From Dryas octopetala (taxonomy: Eukaryota > Streptophyta > Magnoliopsida > Rosales > Rosaceae), in NCBI GenBank assembly GCA_963921425.1, contig OY992840.1, positions 13,952,501 through 14,016,500 of the forward strand: a stretch of 64,000 nucleotides of DNA, read 5' to 3'. Below the pieces are notes generated by a model. It had not been told where the DNA came from. It saw only the letters and a list, made by a program, of their open reading frames with translations, and did no database searches. The position numbers were made by a program, and so were the translations under genes. Positions 23,054-34,696 of the stretch are shown here, piece by piece (the first letter of the stretch is position 1; each line of letters opens with the position of its first letter).

Positions 23054-23953
23054 AGAACAGGTATGGGTGCACAAACCTAAAAATCGACTAACCGAACTGA
23101 TCCAAACCAAGTTTTGGTTTTTTGTTTTTTTAATTGTATGGTTAAAAAACCAAACCAAACCACAGCTAATTGATTTGGTATCAAACTTGGCACAGGCCAT
23201 TTAACTCAATCATTTATTTCCATTGGACCATTGATGATTTGTGTAATGACCATACACAACAAATATATATTATAATTCTGACTTATCTATTTAATATAAT
23301 TAAATATCTACAAAATCCTATCATATATTTATTCTTTATTTTGTTTAGTTTAATTCAAGTTTATAATAGTAATACCATACAGTTTATATTTTATAGGATA
23401 TAGGGTATAAGATTTAGGGTTTAGGATATAGAATATAGAACACGCTAGTAATAGGTATAGAGTATACTAATAATAGTATAGATAATGAGTATAGAATATA
23501 CTTGTATAGGTAATGGTTATAGAGTATGATAGTATAAGGTTTAGGGTTTAGCCTTTTAGGATTTAGAGTTTAAGGTATTTTTAATGAATTTTTATATAAA
23601 ATCTATTATATATAAATTGTAAAACATATAGATTTATATATATATGTAACACTAGTTATATAGTTTGTAGCCAAATTAGGCCTACAAAATGGGCATTTAC
23701 CTAGCCAAAATAGACATGCAAAAGGGAACTTTATATTAAAAATCAGAAAGTTGGGCCCAATGTTTTAGGCCCGGTTATTATCGGACTAACTAAGCCAAAT
23801 TAAACCCAACCAAATCTTTCATTAATCAAACATTTTGGTTAACCAATAATGTGGTTCGATATGGTTAATTATGAAAATGACCATTTCGAGATTTGTGGTT
23901 TGAATATAAATATTAAATTTTGATTTGGATAACCGAACATATGCACCCCTAGT
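23054..23953. mobile_element. hAT-like non-autonomous element upstream of LFY
   Basis: The ends carry related terminal sequences: TATGGGTGCA near the left end, and TAGGGGTGCA as the reverse complement of the right end. Subterminal AACCGAAC-type motifs occur in both arms. The 8-mer ATAACATG occurs directly at 23046-23053 and again at 23954-23961, as expected for an 8-bp hAT-type target-site duplication. The interior is very AT-rich, with TTTAGGGTTTAGG-like and AGGTATAGAGTATA-like repeats and no transposase. Exact ends are uncertain because the TIR match is short. The right end is about 355 bp from the LFY ATG. Confidence 0.65.
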
Positions 23954-24224
23954 ATAACATGTTAAAAAGGTCATTGGTTACTGGGACCAATTGGGAAGGA
24001 CCCTAATGACACGTTCAAATTTTGATTGTATAATTTGGTTTGGTTTCGAGTGTCAAATTTGAATACAAGTATAGAACATCAACCCCCTCCATCCCAGTTT
24101 GTTAGTTCCTCGGGAAAATCAATCCTATATGATATATATCTCGTTCTTAAAAGGGTAGTTTCGTAAACAAAATATAGTTGCTTTTATACCAACAGCACAT
24201 CTGGCCAGCTCCACAGAATAGGGC

Positions 24225-24226
<2 letters not shown>

Positions 24227-24274
<48 letters not shown>
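24227..24274 (+). repeat. (GA)n microsatellite in the LFY 5' leader
   Basis: About 24 uninterrupted AG units end 35 bp before the LFY start codon. GA tracts close to plant starts are common and can bind BBR/BPC (GAGA-binding) factors. Length polymorphism is likely. Confidence 0.8.
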
Positions 24275-24277
<3 letters not shown>

Positions 24278-24308
24278 AGACTGATATTGAAGGGGATTAA
24301 ACATTGTA

Positions 24309-26850
24309 ATGGATCCAGAGGCCTTCGCTGCCAATTTGTTCAAGTGGGACCTACGAGGGATGGTCGTGCCACCGAGCCGGGTTCAACTAGAAGCAGCACC
24401 ACCACCACAAGCAGCGGCGGCGGTGGCTGCTGCTGCTGCTGCGACGTCGTATTCTGTGCGGCCTCAAAGAGAGCTGGGAGGGCTGGAGGAGTTGTTCCAG
24501 GCTTACGGGATCAGATACTACACGGCGGCCAAGATAGCCGAGCTTGGGTTCACGGTGAACACGCTTCTGGACATGAAGGATGATGAGCTTGACGACATGA
24601 TGAACAGCCTCTCTCAGATTTTCCACTGGGACCTCCTCGTCGGCGAGAGGTACGGGATCAAAGCCGCCGTTAGAGCTGAGCGGAGACGGCTTGATGAGGA
24701 CGACTCCCGCCGGGGCCACCTCGTCTTCGCCGACACCACCACCAACGCTCTCGATGCTCTCTCCCAAGAAGGTTACTCATTTACCATGCATTCATTAATA
24801 TAATACGTGTCAACAAGAAAGATTCATATTCTCTTATCAGACTGCCAAAAGATGTGGCGAGTGAGAAATGTTTACTTATCAAACAGTCAAATATATTATT
24901 CATTTATGATTTGCAAAACAGTCTGGTGAGATAAAAATGTTTACTTACTAAACAGTTTACGACATAGAAATGTTGACTTAACTGACTGTTTGATTTATTA
25001 TTGGAGAATATGTAATATATGATTTTTGCATGGGGCCGGCAGGGCTGTCGGAGGAGCCAGTGCAGCAGGAGAAGGAGATGGTGGGGAGTGGCGGAGGGGC
25101 GACGTGGGAAGTGGTCGCGGCGGCGGCGGAGAGACGGAAGAAGCAGCGGCGGATGAAGAAGGGGCATAGGAGTAGTGGCGGCGGACATGTCAACCATTAT
25201 AACGACGGAGGGGACGACGAGGACGACCACGAGGACAATGGTGGCGATGGAATCAACGGCGGTGGACTGGGCGAGAGACAGCGGGAGCACCCGTTCATCG
25301 TGACGGAGCCTGGGGAGGTGGCACGTGGCAAAAAGAACGGCCTGGATTACCTGTTCCATCTCTACGAGCAATGCCGTGATTTCTTGAACCAGGTCCAGAA
25401 CATTGCCAAGGAGCGCGGTGAAAAATGTCCCACCAAGGTACTCCGTACTCATTGATTACTGATTAGTACTATCCCCTCCTTTCTACTGCGGTAAATAGTC
25501 ATTAATCGTTATCATGGTAATCACAGAAATAATTACTATTCACTCTGAAAATTGTAATCATAATAGTACTGTATTTAGCGAAAACACAACCAGCTGGTCA
25601 TGTGACATGTCCTTGAACCTGATCGTTGTGGGCCCCAAAATATGTGACAAGTCGGGTACACGAGTTCAGTAGACCAAAGATTTCGGTTGGAGAGGCCCGC
25701 TGAGAGGCTAAATGGGCCGGGTCTTGATCTTCATAACAACGAGACGGAGCAAGTTCGCAAGATCTTAATCCAACTTTAATACGTCTTTTGATAGATGAGA
25801 ATTTAATCCAACTTTAATCTAAAGATCCAGGCTAAATCCACCGTCCCAACTATTGAGTTCACCATCTTAACATATTTTGTCCAATTTTTTTTCTATTTTA
25901 CCCTCTCCTGCAAAATGAAGATGAAATCACCAACACTCATTTGGTAGTTATCTACGAAAACCTCCATCAATATTTGGCAGAAATTGCCGAATAATTCACT
26001 AAAGTTTGACATATACTTGTAGAATGACTATTCGGTAATTATATACCGAAACATCTACCTCTACCAATGTTTGACAGATAACTACCGAATAATTTATCAA
26101 AATTTGGCATATGCATATAGAATGATCATTCGGTAGTTATCTACCAAAAGGTAAAATTAGAATTTTTAAAATAGGGTAGTGAACTTAGCAGTTGAGGGTG
26201 GTGAATCTAGTCTAGGCCTAATCTAAATTTGATTTGATTGGTCATATATAGATAGTGAATTTAATCCAAACATTCGTGTCAAATATGGATTGTGACTAAT
26301 TTGATGGGACAATAATCGAATCTAATATGTATATTTAATGCAATACACATTTATTGTAGATATGATACATGTACGTAAGTGTAATTTAAGTTGTATATAC
26401 ATTAAAAATATTCTTAAATTATTTGGTTAAAGTTGAAAAATGCAACAATTTAATGGTTGTGTGAACTGTGAACATATCATGTAAATCCAGGTGACAAACC
26501 AGGTGTTTAGGTATGCCAAAAAGGCAGGAGCGAGCTACATAAACAAGCCCAAGATGCGGCACTACGTGCACTGCTATGCGCTGCATTGCCTAGACGAGGA
26601 GGCATCCAATGCGCTGAGGAGGGCGTTCAAGGAGAGAGGCGAAAATGTCGGGGCTTGGAGACAGGCATGTTACAAGCCTCTTGTGGCCATTGCAGCAGGT
26701 CAAGGTTGGGACATTGATGCCATCTTCAATGCACATCCCCTCCTCTCTATTTGGTATGTTCCCACCAAACTCCGCCAGCTTTGTCACGCTGAGCGCAGCA
26801 ATGCCACGGCGTCTAGCTCTGCCTCTGGTGGTGATCGCTTGCCGTACTGA
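24309..26850 (+). CDS. LFY: LEAFY/FLORICAULA floral meristem-identity transcription factor
   Basis: Three exons, the canonical LFY structure: 24309-24771, 25043-25437 and 26491-26850, giving 1218 nt or 405 residues. The N-terminus is [19 protein letters not shown] Pro/Ala-rich linker with an Ala run (about residues 38-50) precedes the SAM-like oligomerisation domain ([35 protein letters not shown], about 58-92 onward). A basic patch ([10 protein letters not shown]) and an acidic Gly/Asp/His stretch lead into the C-terminal DNA-binding domain. That domain begins [35 protein letters not shown] (about 235) and continues through [27 protein letters not shown] and [32 protein letters not shown] activates AP1 and AG-class genes in floral meristems. 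No disabling change was seen. IFHWDLLVG carries His where most relatives, from memory, have Arg. Confidence 0.98.
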
Positions 26851-26974
26851 AGGTTTGAGCAAGTTCATTTTATGTTGTAGTTTAGAAGTTAAAAGACGAT
26901 ATGGATGAATATTTAGGATCTATTTTATGATCTAGTGCTACAAAAGTTAGCTACTATAACTGTTTACTAAATAT

Positions 26975-27230
26975 GTCATAATCATAATTCTAATGTTGTA
27001 AATCCTATGTTTAATGGAATGCTTTTCTTTTATCTGAACTGTAAAACTTCAATGTTTATTATGTTTTGTTAGGCAGCCTTGTGTATATATTATATCATAT
27101 GAAAGACCTATAACACAAATCAATTGTCAAACACTCAAACTCCAAAGACTAGAATGGAGCCATGACCCTCTTCTTGTGGTTTGTTCCTGGGCCATACTTT
27201 TGCTGCGTTTTAATGAAATTTACATATTTT
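26975..27230 (+). repeat. LFY 3' flank, copy 1 of a tandem duplication
   Basis: Shares with copy 2, in the same order: CATAATCATAATTCTAAT, AATGGAATGCTTTTCTTTTA, TGTTTATTATGTTTTGTTAG, CAATTGTCAAAC and TTCTTGTGGTTTGTTCC. Offset between copies is about 840 bp. Confidence 0.75.
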
Positions 27231-27822
27231 TGTACCAAAGAACCCCACCAATATGTATTTAGAGGAAAACTTCGATCTGCAGTGCGGATGCTCTGTATCT
27301 GATGTAAACGGACGCAAGGGTGAAGAATCTATACTTAAGAAGAACATTTAAGGGTGAACTAATTGACATGAATCTATAAGGAAAAGATGAACTAATTGTC
27401 TTCAGTCCTAACGAAGCTAATACCACCTGTCTTCAGCACCCACATTGCAATGTGCTATACCAATCAAGATCGAGATCGATTACAACAAGCGACCCTTGCT
27501 GCTGCTAGGCGCCTCACTCTGCCAGGCGCTCTACCTCCTCGTGAGCAGCCCATGTCACCTCCAGTAGCGAGCGTCGACGACATCTTCAATCTGAAGCAAA
27601 AAAAGCAGCTGTCTTGTACTTGTATTAGGGCAAAAACCACAATAGAAAGGAAAATACCAGAAATAAACAGTAGAAAAGAGGGATAAGAAAGTAATAGTAT
27701 CAAAGAGATCGAACAATATAGACTTGCACTAGGAAGTCACTAGTTGCAGGAAGAAAATTAGGATTCCTATTTCCTTTTCTTACTACATAGGATTCCTAAT
27801 ACTTGTATACGGTACTAATCTA

Positions 27823-28050
27823 CCATAATCATAATTCTAATATTGTGAATCCTGTAATGTTGAAAATCCTATGTGTAATGGAATGCTTTTCTTTTATTCA
27901 AACTTAAATGTTTATTATGTTTTGTTAGGCCTTGTGTATAACACATATCAATTGTCAAACTCAATCGAAGAGTAGAATTGGGCCAAGTCCCCCTTCTTGT
28001 GGTTTGTTCCCGGCCTTCATTTTGCCTCATTTTAATTAAATTTACATTTT
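27823..28050 (+). repeat. LFY 3' flank, copy 2 of a tandem duplication
   Basis: Same strand and order as copy 1, with small indels and substitutions. It ends near the shared TTTACAT block. It carries no LFY coding sequence, so only 3' flanking DNA was duplicated, or the exon was lost later. Confidence 0.75.
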
Positions 28051-28491
28051 TCCGACAAAAAATCAACAACTAACGCATCACATATCGGTATGTATTAAGA
28101 ATTATTATATATGTAGTCGATTATGAGCCATCGGTTGATGCAAAGGTTCATATCAACTAACGACCTTCAATCACAAAATGAATTGATGCTAGCTAGCAAC
28201 ATCCATCCAACTCCAAGTCTAGAAATTCATATGGCTGCGTCATCATAGAATTCAACTAAGCTCATGATGAAATAGTCCATGCATTGAACTGGTGGTAGAC
28301 GACATTGTTCAACAAGAAACGACAGCAGATTGGGAAACGTTTACAACAAAGCGACACACGAATCATACATGGTGTCGCTTATTTGGAGCATACAAAACGA
28401 CTGCCGTTTCGTAGAAACGAAAACAAAAACGGTTTCTTAAATTCGAAAGCCTCAGGCATTCAGTTGAGCGTATTGAAATTCCCGCCAAAAC

Positions 28492-30546
28492 ATGGGGAGC
28501 CATCGGAGATCATCATCTGAGAAGACGTCAGCGGCAGAGCTCCGATCGAAACTCAGAAGAGTCGTGTGTGGCCACGAGCAAATGAAGAACGCATTCCACC
28601 AACTGAAATCTCATATCGAAATCGGTCTCCTCCAAGTACGTAATTTCTCTTAAATTTTCATGAACCTCTTCAATTCTGACTGTGCTGTGAATTCAAAATT
28701 TCAAAGTTCAAACTGTTATTTTCTGAAATTAATCGTTATCTGTAATCATGGAGGCCGAAGATGTCTTCGCGTCTCTGGCAATTCCGTTGATGAAGCTCGT
28801 AGGTCTCAAGACGATGGAGATGGCAAATGAGGGCAGATTCACCACCTTCATCGTCCAAACAAACACCGATTCACTTTATCAGGTTTTGATTTCCAGAAAA
28901 TTCGATCTCTACCTTATTTTTCTTTTATTTTTTCCTGATGATTTTTGAAAAATAAAAATATAAATTTTTTCAGAGTTTTGGTACGGGCGGAGTCGGATCT
29001 GGTTCGTCCGATCGGAACCGTCACTCTGTGATGGAAGAGATCAACGCTGCGAAAGCCGCCATGGCAGGCAAGCTTTTGATGGACAATCAAAAGCAGCAGC
29101 TGAGTCAACTGGTTCGCATCCTCAAACAAATTGAAGCTCAAGTCAACACTCGCCAGAACCACATGCTCGAAACCCTCAATCACCGTCGTCTTTCCCTCCA
29201 AAAATTCTTCCAAAGAGCAATTGCCTGCTTATCCACCGTTGACCCCGTTGACCAGCACGCATTCCAGATCGCGGTGCTGAAGCTCCTCCAAGCCACGTTT
29301 AACGAGGTGGGTGCGGTGCTGGGGTCGGTGGAAACCGACGTGGAGGACTTGGTGCAGGACTTGGCTAAGCAGATGTGCGATCCAATGGTGGACTATGTGG
29401 AGGGGCTCAAGGCTGATTTGAGCAATGGGGCTTGTGTGGGCTTGTTGGGGGTTGTGAAAGAGATGGAGAGGGCGGCGAGAGAGGCGAGGAATAAGGCCAC
29501 GGTTGCAGAAGCGAGCAGAGTCGAGGCTCTGAGGAGGCTGCGTGAAGCTGAAGACAGAGTGAGCAAATTGAAGGAATACCTCAAGGTCTTGCCAAAGCCC
29601 AATAAGGCATGTAGCAAAGTGACCCAACATTTTGCTCCACATAAGGTAGGTACCCTTGGTCCATCTCCCATGAACAAATTTTTCAATGCTGGATAATTGG
29701 ATATATATTGTTCTGATTAGGGGAAGTGATGTGCATACATAATACATTCCTCTTTAGAAATTGTCAGCTAATTTGGTGAATTACTTGATGAAATGCAGCA
29801 TTTTCCTTATTTAGATTGAATAATCTACAAGTAACGCTAGATGGACTACATTTATGACTTGATAACACTAGCAATGCCATGATTTAAATCGGGATAGGCT
29901 GAAGTTTCAAACTGTGAGAGGCTGAGCCTGAAGGGTGGGTTGGGATTTGTGAGCTACAAAATTTAGTTAGGAATTTTTTTTCTATAATGGTTCTGCCCAT
30001 GTGTGACAAACTGACAAATGATATGTTAATTAAGTTTATTACAATAATTGATGTAATAAGTATATATGCTAGTTAACATGATTTGAAAATGCGGTCCTTA
30101 AACATTTTTTATAATCTACTCCACTTAGAAAATGTACTCCTTGTTAGTGATTTCAATACCCTTATCTCCAATTTTCAAGATCAAACAAAACTCTGTGAGA
30201 TACATGCTTGAAACTACTGCATCATCTGTTTTTCTTGTATGTGAAGTTTCCAGGCATGGAGAAAGATCAAGCAAACGATGAGAAGCTGTTGTGGGAGCTA
30301 CTGGAAAAGAAAAGAAAGTATCAAACACCAGAGAGTCCACTTGGACCCAGGGACCTGCTTATTCCCTTTGAGTCCAACAATAAGCGCCAAAAACCAACAA
30401 TGGTAAAGCCATCAGTAACTAGGACATATTCATTGCGTGCAAGAACCCCACGTTTGGATGCTCTGATACCCTTGGGTTCATCGCCATCTGTGACAATTCA
30501 GCAAGTAGTATCACTCAAGCAAATCTCTCCCAAAATGCATGCTTAA
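28492..30546 (+). CDS. conserved plant protein of unknown function, partly helical
   Basis: Four phase-0 exons: 28492-28635, 28754-28882, 28974-29645 and 30247-30546, giving 1245 nt or 414 residues. It starts MGSHRRSSSEKTSAAELRSKLRRVV. An AEDVFASLAIPLMKLVGLKT block follows exon 1. A long helical, Gln/Glu/Leu-rich region follows (LLMDNQKQQLSQLVRILKQIEAQVNTRQNHMLETLNHRR). A second charged helix (KEMERAAREARNKATVAEASRVEALRRLREAEDRVSKLKEYL) looks like coiled coil. The C-terminal exon is basic and probably unstructured (RDLLIPFESNNKRQKP, TRTYSLRARTPRLD). A nuclear location is plausible from the basic tail. I do not recognise a named family. The acceptor at 28753 is weak in pyrimidines but gives the only clean in-frame join. 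Confidence 0.75.
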
Positions 30547-31479
30547 AAGGTATATAGATTTTGCTGCTGATTTCAGTTTTAATGAGTAAGGATTTGGACT
30601 TGTCGAATGAACATGTATAAAACCATTTTCTTGTTTTATGTTTGTGTGCTGTTTTTGTCTCTTTAGAACTTGAGTAGGTTTTTTTTTTGGTCAAAAGAAC
30701 TTGAGTAGGTTAGGCTAAGAGACTAGGAGACATGATGAAAAGTAGACAACTTTGGTGCTGCTGTGGTGGTTTAAACTTTGGAGAGCTTGGATTAGCAATT
30801 GAAGATGTTGGACTTGGAAAATTTTAATATTGCAACATGTCTCTATTTTTATATAATATCCACCATTGATGATGGGGAAGTGTGGGGTGTGTGGATCAAA
30901 ACCCACCCATGCCTAACCAATATATTTCCCTAGGTTCTATACAGAATAGGAGTACTATTTGACTATTTCTTTATTATTTTTGTGAATTATAATGTACATG
31001 CTGCCAGCAGTATTATGGTGCAAAAGTAAAGAAAGAGCAGTGCACAGTGCACCTAATTGAATAATGCTAAAAATTTTAAATTTGTGTTTAAATTTGGATT
31101 CAAATGACGAAGTAATACATATGTAAAGCTTCTATGTGGTTATTGTAAATAAATAAATTTGAAAATAAACGCAAATATAAATCTATGAAGAGAAAAACTT
31201 ACGGATTTATACATCTCTCTTTTTACAATAAATGAGTTACATACAGTTTCTTTTTCTTTTTTTTTGTCTATAAAACACATTCATATTATTTAAGATACAA
31301 ATTTGATATCCTATCAGCATTCTCCTAGATTAAGAACTAAAGCTAGTTCAGTGTTTCATTATCTGGGTCCCTCAAATTTCAGTAAAACCTGGCAGAAGAA
31401 AGGGACTAACGTGTTATTTTAAAACGCATGCTTTGGTGGAAAATTAAGAAACAGAGTAGATAGTAGATGGTGGAGTGGG

Positions 31480-31975
31480 TGCCATTGCCATACTGCATGA
31501 GTCATGACAGAGGGTGTTTTATGTAGATGTCAGGGGTGGTTTCACAAATTAAGTACTCTTATTGAATTGCAGCTTGACCTTATTTTAATTTTCTCTGGTC
31601 TGGCTTGTCCCTATTCTCTCACTACTTTTCTTTTCTTTTTTCATTTTGTTTTTTATATCAAATCATATTAGAGGTGTACACTAAATGTTTCTAACCACAA
31701 AAGCTATAGCTTTTTTTTTTTTAACTTAGCGGAAATGAGGATCGAATTTAGGTGCAAATGGGCAAATTCTACGGCCTTCCAACTGAACTGTCTACCAACT
31801 GTTAATTATAAATCAACCTGATCATTAATTAACTCATAATTCGAAGGGATTTCAATATTTTTTTTTTCTAGAATGGATTTCATGATTTTAAAGTGCCACT
31901 TTTTGAGTAGTACTTTTACTTTTTCCCATTTGGACAAAAATAATTTACTAGCGGACAATGAAACATAATGCACCG
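31480..31975 (+). repeat. tandem duplication, copy 1
   Basis: Shares with 32340-32665, in the same order: GATGTCAG(G/A)(G/A)GTGGTTTCACAAAT, a GAATT…GCTTG(A/T)CCT block, and later AGTGCCACTTTTTG and GCGGA(C/T)A(A/G)TGAAA. The copies are strongly diverged and carry indels. Confidence 0.55.
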
Positions 31976-32339
31976 TTTAGTTGTTTAATTTTTTTTATTG
32001 CTAAAGTCCCTTTCTAGTGTTTTTATATATATAAAAAAACCTAGTGGCAAATTGCATTATATAATTTGTATATGGTAGTGTATAATGAGGAAACACAAAA
32101 AAATTTTCAAAATAAAAAAAATGCAAATTTGCAGCACACCCGGTTTTCAATTTGCAGTTACAGTGTTACAGTGTTACACACACCCAGCAGAAAAAATGGG
32201 GACACATCCCACATGTGATTTGGCAATGGTTTCTTGGGTGGAAAGTTTGAAACGGATGACTGGAGTCTGGGTGCGACAGTGGAGTGGGAGCCATGCATGC
32301 CCCATGTGGGTCCCACCTCATGTGAGAGATGCCCACTGG

Positions 32340-32665
32340 GCATGCCCCCATTGAAGAGTCTGTCGCGGATGTCTGGTATGGATGTCAGAAGTGGTTTCAC
32401 AAATCCAGTAATCTCATTCAATTCCGGCTTGTCCTCATATGACTCTTTCTCTTTCTTTTCCATCAATCAAAGATGATAAAGATTAGTCTTAAACCAGCTG
32501 ACCATTATTACTTACTCTCGTAAGTTAAGGGATTCGTTGATTTTTAAGTGCCACTTTTTGGATACGGAAAATCTATACTTTTTGGGAACTGTATTAATTT
32601 TTCCATTTTGAGAAGATATTAGACAAAACTAAATTTGCGGATAGTGAAAAAGAGAGTATGCAGCT
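32340..32665 (+). repeat. tandem duplication, copy 2
   Basis: Counterpart of 31480-31975, starting near the GATGTCTGGTATGGATGTCAG stretch. Shorter than copy 1. No coding sequence in either copy. Confidence 0.55.
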
Positions 32666-33093
32666 TTGATTTCCATTAATGCCCATGCGCAAATTTTCTA
32701 ACTATTGCACTGCCATTTTCAAACTAATTTGCTTTATTCTATTGCTAGTACTTGTAATTCTCAAAAATATTGACCCATGAAACTGACTAAGTAACATCTC
32801 TTTTAAAGTTTTAAACATATACACTTGTTCACCATAACAAAGGAAAAATGAGTTTCTTTCCACCTTACAAATTCTCAAAATACTTAATTGAATTAACTAT
32901 TGTACCTCTCATTGATTAGAACCTTTACATGTGTAATAGATTTTAATCAATTGCATCATAGATTCATAATAATCTCATTCATTCTCATAAAATATGACTA
33001 GAAATTAGATGTAAGGGTGGTATTACTAAATGAGTGAAATATATATTAGGGATTCAAATGGCAAGGGAGCCATAGCCTTTCAACCATTCTCGA

Positions 33094-33648
33094 TAAAGGT
33101 ATCAAAAGGGTCAGGTTGACACAAGTACAACACGATTAAAATGAGTATGACATGATATGAGAACGAAACAAGTTGGGCTGATATGAGAAAAATATAGGTC
33201 AGGTTAGCACGAGCATTACACAAGTAAATGAATCAGGCCCGATCGAAGTTTTTAGCCCATCAAACATAGCACAACACGAGCACGAGCACAAATATGAACA
33301 CGGAATGGGCCGAAACTAGGCACAACTGGTTTAACATTGTTTAATCCCTTAAAAAACATGAATGGTAAAATTCAATTTTTCAAGCAAATAATGTTAATAT
33401 TTGATTATTATAAAGAACAAGTATGATAAGATAAGTTTTCTCACACTAAAAAAGTAAAAAGGGCCCATAAACCGACTTATTTAAGACACAAAATGAACAC
33501 ATGGCACGAGCACGAATGGGTCATGGGCCATGCTGGGCCTACATCTTAGTTATCATGGCTAACAAAAGCACAACACGATTATTAAATGAGCTACACGAGC
33601 ACGACACGAAAACACAAATAAGCCCAACTTATCCATTTGACACCTCTA
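33094..33648. mobile_element. hAT-like non-autonomous element with CACGA-rich subterminal repeats
   Basis: The termini are imperfect inverted repeats: AGGTATCAAAAGGGTCAGGTT on the left, and AGGTGTCAAATGGATAAGTT as the reverse complement of the right end. The interior is studded with CACGAGCACGA and ACACGA motifs and GCCCA/GGGCC blocks, as in common plant hAT-derived non-autonomous families. Flanks show only a weak target-site resemblance (TTCTCGAT against ATCCTCGA). No transposase. Confidence 0.5.
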
Positions 33649-34696
33649 ATCCTCGACACTACATGTGTCAATAACGTTAAGGCGATATTCGATCAAGTAA
33701 ATGCTATTTAAATGTGTATTACATACATAACACATTGTCTTTTTTCAACATAACTAAAATTTTAGTTTATGTGGAATATGACTATATCGATAGCGATTAT
33801 ATTATTCAAAATAACAATACATACTTTAACGAACAAACATTCATTTAGTTTGACTAAAGTTTATAAGCAATCGGTTAGCATAACGTTAACTACTAAGTTA
33901 TAACATAAACCATAAGTAAACATAATTCATAAATACTCATTGTTAATTAAAGATATCTATATCTTCATCGATCAATTTGGTAAAGGTTGTTCCTCACCCA
34001 TATGCTAAAGTGTTTAATGTACATACATCATCAACAAAAGGGGAAAAAATAGTAAATAGTAAGTTACAACACTTGCTTATTAAACAAGTTTGCAATATAT
34101 AATTTGCAGTTAGTTGTAAATCGAAGAAGGAAACACAATGGCAAAATAATAAAAACAAGAAGAAACCAATGGCATTGTCGTCAATTCGTCATTACGAGCA
34201 CTAAATTACCACTATCATTACGTAATTGTAAATTATTATTATTATTATTTTTGCAATGAAATTATATTTTATCTTTCGGATGTGGCAGATTTGGAAAAAC
34301 AGGCATGGCCACAATCAGGCAGATCAAGCGCGCTAAACATATGGAAACGAGTCGAACGCGGGATGGCCCCAAAATTTGAAATCAGTCAACGAAAATACTT
34401 TTGTTTGACTTATCGCGCTGTCGACGAATCATTGCTCGATCCGTACCAACTTCACGTAGACCTTAGTGCACTAGATTACATCCAAATTTCAAAACCAATC
34501 CGACTCTTTTCAAATACCCGCCGTCTCCACACATCTCCCTCTAATCTATAAAATCGGAGTATTTCTCAGACCACTTTCTCCCCAAACAAACACACCACAC
34601 ACACTCTCTCTCAACGTCGTTCACTCGCATTGTCTCTCTGTCTCTCAGTCTTGCGGCGCATTATTCTCTGTCCCATCTATCGTACGCCGTGCTCCC

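Larger units (their letters stand above)
19973..24308. other. repeat-rich interval between the PPR gene and LFY
   Basis: About 4.3 kb with no intact gene. It holds a decayed RNase H-like retroelement tail (about 20990-21180), a foldback MITE (21228-21623) and a GC-richer unique stretch with inverted repeats (21960-22480). A 900-bp transposon-like insertion (23054-23953) and a GA tract in the LFY leader (24227-24274) follow. A 76-residue plus-strand ORF at 22144 has no recognisable homology and is not called. Confidence 0.55.
26851..28491. other. LFY 3' flank with an internal duplication
   Basis: Contains two diverged copies of the LFY downstream sequence (26975-27230 and 27823-28050). Between them is a GC-richer island at 27440-27700, and the promoter of the next plus-strand gene follows. 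The island has an open frame (QDRDRLQQATLAAARRLTLPG…) of about 80 residues that I do not recognise. It may be a captured gene fragment. Confidence 0.5.
30547..34696. other. 4.1 kb repeat-rich gap before the ORTHRUS gene
   Basis: No intact gene. Contains a diverged tandem duplication (31480-31975 against 32340-32665) and a hAT-like non-autonomous element (about 33094-33648). At the right end lies the CT-rich promoter and leader of the ORTHRUS gene (34560-34696). An 89-residue plus-strand ORF at 34282 lies in that promoter and has no support. Confidence 0.5.

Noticed and set aside
24387-25452. Minus-strand ORFs of 126 and 182 residues over LFY
   Set aside because: They are antisense shadows of GC-rich LFY exons 1 and 2.
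34282-34551. 89-residue plus-strand ORF just before the ORTHRUS gene
   Set aside because: It sits in the promoter and leader region, has no recognisable similarity, and is separated from the true ATG by stops and a CT-rich leader.
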